Source: Thauera chlorobenzoica (GTDB taxonomy: Bacteria; Pseudomonadota; Gammaproteobacteria; Burkholderiales; Rhodocyclaceae). From it: 64,000 nucleotides of DNA. Shown in pieces: positions 57,634 through 64,000 of this stretch. A model generated the notes under the pieces. It did not search any database. It was not told the DNA's origin and worked only from the letters and a program-made list of their open reading frames with translations. Positions within the stretch are counted from its first letter, which is position 1. Each line of letters begins with the position of its first letter. Location of the stretch: positions 930,001 through 994,000 of the forward strand of contig NZ_CP018839.1 of assembly GCF_001922305.1 (NCBI RefSeq). Direction: 5' to 3'. Position numbers and translations under genes: made by a program.

Positions 57634-58791
57634 ATGAGCATTTCCGCCCCGGCCGCCCCGGTCAATCTGCTCGATTTCGACGTCGACGGCCTCGTCACCT
57701 GGTTCGCCGGGCTGGGCGAGAAGCCGTTCCGCGCCCGCCAGGTGATGCGCTGGATGCATCGCGAGGGCTGTGACGACTTCGACGCGATGACCGACGTCGC
57801 CAAGTCGCTGCGCGCGAAGCTGAAGGAGGTCGCGACGATCCGCCCGCCACTGCCGGTGCGCGACGCGATCTCGGCCGACGGCACGCGCAAGTGGCTGCTC
57901 GACGTGGGCAACGCCAACGCGGTCGAGACCGTGTTCATCCCCGAAACCCATCGCGGCACCCTGTGCGTGTCTTCGCAGGCGGGCTGCGCGCTCGATTGCG
58001 CGTTCTGCTCGACCGGCAAGCAGGGCTTCAACCGCAATCTGTCGGCGGCCGAGATCATCGGCCAGCTGTGGCTGGCGAACACGCTGCTGGGCGCGGCGCG
58101 AGTCGACACGACCGAGCAGGCGCAGGATCTGGAAGCGGGCGAGCAGGACAACGGCCGCATCATCAGCAACGTCGTGATGATGGGGATGGGCGAGCCGCTC
58201 GCCAACTTCGACAACGTCGTCACCGCGCTGCGCCTGATGCTCGACGACCACGCCTACGGCCTGTCGCGCCGCCGTGTCACGGTGTCGACTTCGGGCATCG
58301 TGCCGGCGATCGACCGTCTCCGCGACGAATGTCCGGTGGCGCTGGCGGTGTCGCTGCACGCCTCCAACGACGCGCTGCGCGACCGCCTCGTGCCGATCAA
58401 CCGGAAGTACCCGCTGCGCGAACTGATGGCCGCCTGCCAGCGCTACCTCGAGCGCGCACCGCGCGACTTCGTCACTTTCGAGTACGTGATGCTCGATGGC
58501 GTGAACGACAGCGATGCCCATGCGCGCGAACTCGTCGCCCTGGTGCGCGACACCCCGTGCAAGTTCAACCTGATTCCGTTCAACCCCTTCCCGCGCTCGG
58601 GGTTCGAGCGTTCGCCGGCGGATCGCATCCGCCGCTTCGCCGCGATCCTGCTCGAGGCCGGGATCGTCACCACCACGCGCAAGACGCGCGGGGACGACGT
58701 CGATGCGGCCTGCGGCCAGCTCGCCGGCCAGGTGCAGGACAAGACCCGGCGCAGCGTGCGCCTGCAGCGCGTGGGGGAGGCGCACAGATGA
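57634..58791 (+). CDS. rlmN: Dual-specificity 23S rRNA/tRNA adenine-C2 methyltransferase
   Basis: The 385-residue radical-SAM enzyme methylates A2503 of 23S rRNA and A37 of some tRNAs. The cluster motif is [21 protein letters not shown] is the second family block, and [14 protein letters not shown] contains the C-terminal catalytic Cys. A hydrophilic insert ([15 protein letters not shown]) lies near residue 155. The stop overlaps the pilW start (ATGA). Confidence 0.94.
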   Translation: MSISAPAAPVNLLDFDVDGLVTWFAGLGEKPFRARQVMRWMHREGCDDFDAMTDVAKSLRAKLKEVATIRPPLPVRDAISADGTRKWLLDVGNANAVETVFIPETHRGTLCVSSQAGCALDCAFCSTGKQGFNRNLSAAEIIGQLWLANTLLGAARVDTTEQAQDLEAGEQDNGRIISNVVMMGMGEPLANFDNVVTALRLMLDDHAYGLSRRRVTVSTSGIVPAIDRLRDECPVALAVSLHASNDALRDRLVPINRKYPLRELMAACQRYLERAPRDFVTFEYVMLDGVNDSDAHARELVALVRDTPCKFNLIPFNPFPRSGFERSPADRIRRFAAILLEAGIVTTTRKTRGDDVDAACGQLAGQVQDKTRRSVRLQRVGEAHR

Positions 58792-59588
58792 GGCGCGCGG
58801 CGCTGGCGATGGTAGCGGTGGCAGTGCTGGCGAGCGGCTGCGCCACGTCGCCGGGGGGCACGGTGGGGCCGTCGGTGAGCGCCAGCCGGCCCCTGTCGGA
58901 CATCACTCCGGCCACTCCGGCGCAGGCGCGGGCACGCGTGCATGTGGACCTGGGCATGGCTTATTTCGAAATCGGGCGCTACGATGTCGCGCTCGACGAA
59001 GCGAAGATCGCGCTCGACGACAGCCCGAACTACGCCCCGGCCCTCCACCTGCTGGGCCTGGCCTACATGCTGATCGAGGAAAATGGCGCGGCCGGGGAGA
59101 ACTTCGAGCGCGCGCTGCGTTTCGCGCCTGGCGACCCCGATTTCAACAACAGCTACGGCTGGTTCCTGTGCACCCAGGGGCGCGAGGTCGAAGGCCTGGA
59201 GCGGCTGGCGGTGGCGGCGCGCAACCCGTACTACCGCCATCCGGCCCGGCCGCTGACCAACGCCGGGCTGTGTCACCTGCGGCTGGCCGACGATGGCGCC
59301 GCGGAAGCGCAGTTCCAGCGTGCGCTGCAGGCCGATCCGGACAATGGCCAGGCGCTGTACCAGCTTGCTGCCATCGCCTACCGTGGCGGGCGTCTGGAGC
59401 AGGCGCGCACCTACCTGGTCCGGCTCCACCAGCGCCTCGGGCCGAACCCGGCTTCGGCCTGGCTCGGCCTGCGTACCGAGCGCCGCCTCGGCAACCACGA
59501 TGCCGAGGCGAGCTACGCGGCACAGTTGCGCAGCCGTTTTGCGCAATCGGAAGAATATCAACTGATGACCCGAGGGAAGTTCGAGTGA
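58788..59588 (+). CDS. pilW: Type IV pilus biogenesis/stability lipoprotein PilW (PilF)
   Basis: A 266-residue outer-membrane lipoprotein: lipobox LASGCAT near residue 18, then six TPR-like repeats ([41 protein letters not shown], and further units). PilW/PilF helps PilQ secretin assembly. The rlmN-pilW-rodZ order is conserved in betaproteobacteria. It overlaps rodZ by four bases. Confidence 0.88.
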   Translation: MRRAALAMVAVAVLASGCATSPGGTVGPSVSASRPLSDITPATPAQARARVHVDLGMAYFEIGRYDVALDEAKIALDDSPNYAPALHLLGLAYMLIEENGAAGENFERALRFAPGDPDFNNSYGWFLCTQGREVEGLERLAVAARNPYYRHPARPLTNAGLCHLRLADDGAAEAQFQRALQADPDNGQALYQLAAIAYRGGRLEQARTYLVRLHQRLGPNPASAWLGLRTERRLGNHDAEASYAAQLRSRFAQSEEYQLMTRGKFE

Positions 59589-60580
59589 GCAGCATCGAGA
59601 GCGAAAACCTTCCTGCCATGGCCGGTGAGTCCGCCGTGCCGTCGCCGGGCGCGCAGTTGCGGCGTGCACGCGAGGCGCGCGGCGAAGCAGTGGCGGAAGT
59701 CGCGTTTGCGCTCAAGCTCAACCCGCGCCAGATCGACGCCCTCGAGCGCGACGATTTCGCCGCCTTGCCCGGGATGGCCTTCGTGCGCGGCTTCCTGCGC
59801 AACTATGCGCGCTACCTGGGGCTCGACGCCGCGCCGCTGCTCGACGGCGTGCAGCGCCTGGCAGGGTCGGCAGCCCCCGACCTGTCGCCGATCCGCAATG
59901 CCGACGGCGACCTCCCCAGCCACGGCGGGCGGCGCCGGGGCGCGTTCCCCGCCGGGATGCTGGTGCTGGTGCTGGTGCTGATGGTCGCTGCGGGCTGGTA
60001 TTTCGATGGGTTCCGGACCGAGCCGGTCGAGCCGGCGGAGAGCACCCCGGCCGCGCTCCTGGCGGCGCCGGTGGGGGCGATGGAGAGCGATGACAGCGGG
60101 CAGGCCCCGGCGGCGGGAGCGGCGCTGGTGGCGGGCAACCCGCTGCAGCCAGAGCCGCCCGCGAGCGCCGACACCGCGCCCGGGGCCGAGATCCCCGTCA
60201 AGCCCGGGACGCTGGCTGCTGCAGAGGGGGGCGTGCCGCCCGCGCCCGTCGCGCCGGTGCCGCCGGCTCGAGTTGCGGAAGACGGGGGCGGCGCGGGGAG
60301 TCCGTCGCCCGCCGCGCCCGAGGCGCAGGCCGGCGGGAGCGGCGGCCGGCTGGTGTTGCGCTTTGGCACAGACTCCTGGGTCGAGGTGCGCGACGCCGCG
60401 GGCGCCATCCTCCATTCCGGGCTCAACCGTGCGGGCACGGCCCGCACCGTGCAGGGCGCGCCCCCGTTCGCACTGGTGGTGGGCAATGCGGCGGGCGTGG
60501 CGGTCGAGTTCGACGGCCGGACGGTCGATCTCGCTGCCCATGCGCGCGGCTCGGTTGCCCGCCTGACTTTAGGTGAATAG
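59585..60580 (+). CDS. rodZ: Cytoskeletal protein RodZ
   Basis: 331 residues from a GTG start overlapping the pilW stop. An N-terminal HTH (GAQLRRAREARGEAVAEVA, FVRGFLRNYARYLGL) links to MreB; a membrane helix follows (MLVLVLVLMVAAGWYF), then a Pro/Ala-rich linker and a C-terminal DUF4115 domain (RFGTDSWVEVRDAAG). It supports rod shape. An ATG about ten codons in is an alternative start. Confidence 0.88.
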   Translation: MSSIESENLPAMAGESAVPSPGAQLRRAREARGEAVAEVAFALKLNPRQIDALERDDFAALPGMAFVRGFLRNYARYLGLDAAPLLDGVQRLAGSAAPDLSPIRNADGDLPSHGGRRRGAFPAGMLVLVLVLMVAAGWYFDGFRTEPVEPAESTPAALLAAPVGAMESDDSGQAPAAGAALVAGNPLQPEPPASADTAPGAEIPVKPGTLAAAEGGVPPAPVAPVPPARVAEDGGGAGSPSPAAPEAQAGGSGGRLVLRFGTDSWVEVRDAAGAILHSGLNRAGTARTVQGAPPFALVVGNAAGVAVEFDGRTVDLAAHARGSVARLTLGE

Positions 60581-60589
60581 TTGGAAGCG

Positions 60590-61849
60590 ATGAACCAGGA
60601 CAAGGATTTCCCCCCTCTCAGCGCCGCTCCCTGGCGCCGCCAGCGCACGCGGCAGGTCGCGATCGGCAAGGTCAGGGTCGGGGGCGAGGCGCCGGTCGTC
60701 GTCCAGTCGATGACCAACACCGACACCGCCGACGTGCTCGGCACCGCGATGCAGGTCGCCGAACTCGCCCGCGCGGGCTCGGAACTGGTGCGGCTGACGG
60801 TCAATAACGAAGCCGCGGCGAAAGCCGTGCCGCACATCCGCGACCGTCTGCTGGCGCTCGGCGTGGAGGTGCCGCTGATCGGCGATTTCCACTACAACGG
60901 CCACAAGCTGCTGAGCGATTTTCCCGCCTGCGCCGAAGCGCTCGCCAAGTTCCGCATCAATCCGGGCAATGTCGGTGCCGGTGCGAAGCGCGACCCGCAG
61001 TTTGCCGCGATCGTCGACCTCGCCTGCCGCTACCACAAGCCGGTGCGCATCGGAGTGAACTGGGGCAGCCTCGATCCGTCGGTGCTCGCCCGCATCATGG
61101 ACGAGAATGCCCACCGCGCGACGCCGCGCGACGCGGGTGCGGTGATGCGCGAGGCGCTGGTGGTGTCGGCGCTCGAATCCGCGGCCAAGGCCGAGGAGTA
61201 CGGGCTGGCCGCGGACCGCATCGTGCTGTCGGCGAAAGTGTCGAGCGTGCAGGATCTGATCGCGGTGTACCGCGATCTCGCCCGGCGCAGCGACTATGCC
61301 CTGCACCTGGGGCTGACCGAGGCCGGGATGGGGAGCAAGGGCATCGTCGCCTCGACTGCCGCACTCGCGGTGCTGCTGCAGGAAGGCATCGGCGACACCA
61401 TCCGCGTCTCGCTGACGCCCGAGCCGGGCGGCAGCCGCAGCCAGGAAGTCGTGGTTGCGCAGGAGATCCTGCAGACCATGGGCCTGCGCGCGTTCACGCC
61501 GATGGTCACCGCCTGCCCGGGCTGCGGGCGCACCACCAGCACGGTGTTCCAGGAACTCGCCGCCGGCATCCAGGACTACGTCCGTGCCCAGATGCCGGTG
61601 TGGCGCGAGCAGTACGACGGCGTCGAGAACCTGACCCTGGCGGTGATGGGCTGCGTGGTCAATGGGCCGGGCGAGTCCAGGCATGCGAACATCGGCATCT
61701 CGCTGCCGGGGACCGGCGAATCGCCGGCGGCCCCGGTCTATGTCGATGGGGAAAAAGTCGCCACCTTGCGCGGCGACGGCATCGCTGCCGAGTTCACGGC
61801 CATCGTCGATCGCTACGTGGCGACGCGCTATGCAAGAAAGGCCGGCTGA
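60590..61849 (+). CDS. ispG: 4-hydroxy-3-methylbut-2-enyl-diphosphate synthase
   Basis: The 419-residue Fe-S enzyme of the MEP isoprenoid pathway. [14 protein letters not shown] is the TIM-barrel start; the 4Fe-4S cysteines lie in [11 protein letters not shown] and [11 protein letters not shown] chose the ATG at 60590 ([11 protein letters not shown]); a TTG three codons earlier is in frame. Confidence 0.96.
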   Translation: MNQDKDFPPLSAAPWRRQRTRQVAIGKVRVGGEAPVVVQSMTNTDTADVLGTAMQVAELARAGSELVRLTVNNEAAAKAVPHIRDRLLALGVEVPLIGDFHYNGHKLLSDFPACAEALAKFRINPGNVGAGAKRDPQFAAIVDLACRYHKPVRIGVNWGSLDPSVLARIMDENAHRATPRDAGAVMREALVVSALESAAKAEEYGLAADRIVLSAKVSSVQDLIAVYRDLARRSDYALHLGLTEAGMGSKGIVASTAALAVLLQEGIGDTIRVSLTPEPGGSRSQEVVVAQEILQTMGLRAFTPMVTACPGCGRTTSTVFQELAAGIQDYVRAQMPVWREQYDGVENLTLAVMGCVVNGPGESRHANIGISLPGTGESPAAPVYVDGEKVATLRGDGIAAEFTAIVDRYVATRYARKAG

Positions 61850-61924
61850 GTCCGGCTCCAGGGACATGAACAAGGACGAGGGTGCGATCCACGCATCCCG
61901 CAACACGACAAGACGAACACAGCA

Positions 61925-63220
61925 ATGAGCCAGACCTTGCAGGCGGTGCGCGGGATGAACGACATCCTGCCCGACGACGCCGAAACCTGGGAATACTTCG
62001 AAGACATCGTGCGCGACTGGCTGCAGAGCTACGGCTACCGCCCGATCCGGATGCCGCTGGTGGAGCCGACGCCGCTGTTCAAGCGCGCGATCGGCGAAGT
62101 CACCGACATCGTCGAGAAGGAGATGTATTCGTTCGAGGACGCCTTGAACGGCGAGCACCTGACGCTGCGCCCGGAAGGCACCGCCTCCTGCGTGCGGGCG
62201 GTGATCCAGCACAGCCTGATCCCGTCCGGCGGGCCGCAGCGCCTGTATTACTACGGGCCGATGTTCCGCCACGAGCGCCCGCAGAAGGGCCGCTACCGCC
62301 AGTTCCACCAGATCGGCGTGGAGGCGCTCGGTTTTGCCGGCCCCGAGACCGATGCCGAGCTGATCCTGATGTGCGCGCGGCTGTGGGACGACCTCGGGCT
62401 CGAGGATGTCGCGCTCGAGATCAACTCGCTCGGCTCGCCCGAGGAACGCGCGCAGCACCGCGCCGCCCTGATCGCCTACCTCGAGCTGCACCAGGAGCAA
62501 CTCGACGAGGACGGCAGGCGCCGCCTCCACACCAACCCGCTGCGCATCCTCGACACCAAGAACCCGGCGCTGCAGGCGATCGTCGACGCTGCGCCGCGGC
62601 TCGCCGACTATCTCGGTGACGAATCGAAGGCCCACTTCGACGCGGTGCAGGTCTTCCTCAAGGATGCCGGGATTCCCTACCGGATCAACCATCGCCTGGT
62701 GCGCGGCCTGGACTACTACAACCGCACCGTGTTCGAGTGGGTCACGACGCGCCTCGGCGCGCAGGGTACGATCTGCGCCGGCGGGCGTTACGACGGCCTC
62801 TTCGAGCAGCTCGGCGGCAAGCCGCAGCCGGCCGCCGGCTTTGCCATCGGCATCGAGCGCCTGCTGCTGCTGTGGCAGGCCTGCGGTGGCGAGAGCGAGC
62901 GCATGGCGCCTGACGCCTACGTGGTCAGTGTCGGCGCCGCCGCCCAGCGCCTCGCCTTCCGTGCCGCCGAGGCGCTGCGCGAGCACGGCTTTGCGGTGCT
63001 GATGCACTGCGGCGGCGGCAGCTTCAAGTCGCAGATGAAAAAAGCCGACGCCAGCGCGGCCGCGGTCGCGGTGGTGATTGGCGAAGACGAGGCCGCGGCC
63101 GCTGAGGTCGGGCTCAAGCCCTTGCGCGGCGGCGGCGCGCAGCAGCGCGTCGCGCTCGAGACCCTGCCCGAGGCACTGGCAGGCTTGCTGTATCCTGAAG
63201 AATCCGTACAAGAGGATTGA
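61925..63220 (+). CDS. hisS: Histidyl-tRNA synthetase
   Basis: The 431-residue class II synthetase has motif 2 [20 protein letters not shown], His-specific motifs [12 protein letters not shown] and [14 protein letters not shown], and motif 3 [12 protein letters not shown]. The stop overlaps the yfgM start (TGATG). Confidence 0.97.
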   Translation: MSQTLQAVRGMNDILPDDAETWEYFEDIVRDWLQSYGYRPIRMPLVEPTPLFKRAIGEVTDIVEKEMYSFEDALNGEHLTLRPEGTASCVRAVIQHSLIPSGGPQRLYYYGPMFRHERPQKGRYRQFHQIGVEALGFAGPETDAELILMCARLWDDLGLEDVALEINSLGSPEERAQHRAALIAYLELHQEQLDEDGRRRLHTNPLRILDTKNPALQAIVDAAPRLADYLGDESKAHFDAVQVFLKDAGIPYRINHRLVRGLDYYNRTVFEWVTTRLGAQGTICAGGRYDGLFEQLGGKPQPAAGFAIGIERLLLLWQACGGESERMAPDAYVVSVGAAAQRLAFRAAEALREHGFAVLMHCGGGSFKSQMKKADASAAAVAVVIGEDEAAAAEVGLKPLRGGGAQQRVALETLPEALAGLLYPEESVQED

Positions 63221-63867
63221 TGATGGCGGTCTACGATCTGGAAGAGCAGGAACAGATTTCCGAACTCAAGGCGTGGTGGGCGCAGTACGGCAACCTGGTG
63301 GTCGGCCTGGCGCTCGCCGCCGCGGTCGCCGCGGTCGGCTGGCAGGGGTGGCAGTGGTACCAGAACCGCAACGCCGCCGAGGCCGGGGCGCTCTACTACG
63401 CGGTGCAGCAGGCCGCTGAAAGCCAGGATGCGCAGAAGGCGCGCGAGGCCGCAGGGCGCTTGATCGGCGAGCACGGCGGCAGTGCCAGCGCCCAGCTCGG
63501 CGCGCTGCTGGCGGCGGCGGTCCAGTTCGAGGCCGACGACCTGAGCAATGCGCGGGCCCAGCTCGAATGGGCGGCAGACAAGGGCGCGGACGCGGCGCTG
63601 CGCGACCTCGCCCGGCTGCGCCTGGCGGCGGTGATGCTCGAGCAGGGCGAACTCGATGCGGCGCTGGCGCGGCTGCAGGGGGCACCGGGCGCAGCCTACC
63701 AGAGCCGCTACGACGACCTGCGCGGCGACGTCCTCGCCGAGCTGGGCCGGGCCGACGAAGCGCGGGCCGCCTACCGGGCCGCGATCGACGGCCTCGCCGC
63801 CGAAGGCGAGGACGCCACGACCCTGCGCGAACTCGTGCGGGTGAAACTCGAATCCCTGGGAGCCTGA
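63220..63867 (+). CDS. yfgM: YfgM-type ancillary SecYEG translocon subunit
   Basis: About 215 residues: cytoplasmic start AVYDLEEQEQISELKAWWAQ, one membrane helix (LVVGLALAAAVAAVGWQGW), then a periplasmic TPR-like domain (TPR_21). YfgM works with PpiD at the Sec translocon and hands proteins to periplasmic chaperones. Tandem ATGs at 63220 and 63223 leave the exact start open. It is followed by bamB after 3 bp. Confidence 0.88.
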   Translation: MMAVYDLEEQEQISELKAWWAQYGNLVVGLALAAAVAAVGWQGWQWYQNRNAAEAGALYYAVQQAAESQDAQKAREAAGRLIGEHGGSASAQLGALLAAAVQFEADDLSNARAQLEWAADKGADAALRDLARLRLAAVMLEQGELDAALARLQGAPGAAYQSRYDDLRGDVLAELGRADEARAAYRAAIDGLAAEGEDATTLRELVRVKLESLGA

Positions 63868-63870
63868 CCG

Positions 63871-64000
63871 ATGAAGTCGCTTTCGCTGCGTTTCGTTGCG
63901 CTTGCCGCCGCCGCTGCGCTTGCCGCCGGCTGCTCGTCGCTGAACCCTTTTTCGCGCTCGCCTTCGGCGCCGGCGGCACTGACCGAACTGAAGCCGAGTG
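63871..64000 (+). CDS. bamB: Outer-membrane assembly lipoprotein BamB (5' part)
   Basis: The visible 43 codons encode a lipoprotein signal with lipobox LAAGCSS and the mature start LNPFSRS, then ALTELKPS, the usual opening of BamB. The beta-propeller lies beyond the window. The yfgM-bamB order after hisS supports the call. Confidence 0.82.
   Translation, partial: MKSLSLRFVALAAAAALAAGCSSLNPFSRSPSAPAALTELKPS

Overview
The window is GC-rich chromosomal DNA from a betaproteobacterium, most likely of the Rhodocyclales (Thauera/Azoarcus type). I infer this from protein character and gene order: tgt-yajC-secD-secF, secA next to argJ, rlmN-pilW-rodZ-ispG-hisS-yfgM-bamB, and a DctSR-DctPQM TRAP system. 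No database search was possible. Family names rest on motifs and recalled family features.

Bases 1-14459 are an accessory surface-polysaccharide locus. On the minus strand lie a chain-length regulator (wzz), a flippase (wzx), and pseB, pseC and pseF for CMP-pseudaminic acid. A second flippase is divergent from wzz. Conflict genes are threaded between them: an AIPR phage-resistance protein behind a UPF0175 antitoxin and a PIN-toxin stub; an MntA-HepT toxin-antitoxin pair between pseC and pseF; and, between wzx and wzz, three accessory modules (a frameshifted small gene with a degenerate ImmA/IrrE-like partner, a Schlafen/AlbA-type ATP-binding protein with an apparent internal deletion, and an ATPase_2/DUF234 protein). 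These three modules are separated and bracketed by four same-orientation copies of a ~27-bp palindromic repeat, so they look like a small cassette array. A hipBA module follows at 14.6-16.1 kb.

Bases 16-36 kb are mostly core: a VanZ-like protein, a secreted Asp/Gly-repeat protein, dciA, secA, argJ, a sensory/uptake trio (ABC_sub_bind protein, diguanylate cyclase, TonB-dependent receptor), purB, a DUF2322 gene, then secF, secD, yajC, tgt and queA on the minus strand. A ~200-bp complex inverted repeat fills the 350-bp gap between the DUF2322 gene and secF.

Bases 36135-46077 are a 9.9-kb element integrated in tRNA-Leu(CAA), bounded by an exact 29-bp direct repeat. It encodes a tyrosine integrase, an HExxH metallopeptidase, an AlpA-like regulator, a train of eight genes joined by seven ATGA overlaps that includes a P4-type primase-helicase, an HK97-type major capsid protein, an HNH endonuclease, and two paralogous small proteins flanking the HNH gene. 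Iterons around an AT-rich core just after the primase gene are a candidate replication origin. There is no recognisable large terminase, portal, protease, tail or lysis gene. The best reading is a phage satellite carrying its own capsid gene. This is the most interesting object in the window, followed by the repeat-bounded cassette array.

Bases 46.2-64 kb are core again: an NhaR-like LysR regulator, an HPF-like protein, a YccA-type membrane protein, accA, tilS, the dctS/dctR two-component system divergent from dctPQM, ndk, rlmN, pilW, rodZ, ispG, hisS, yfgM and the start of bamB.
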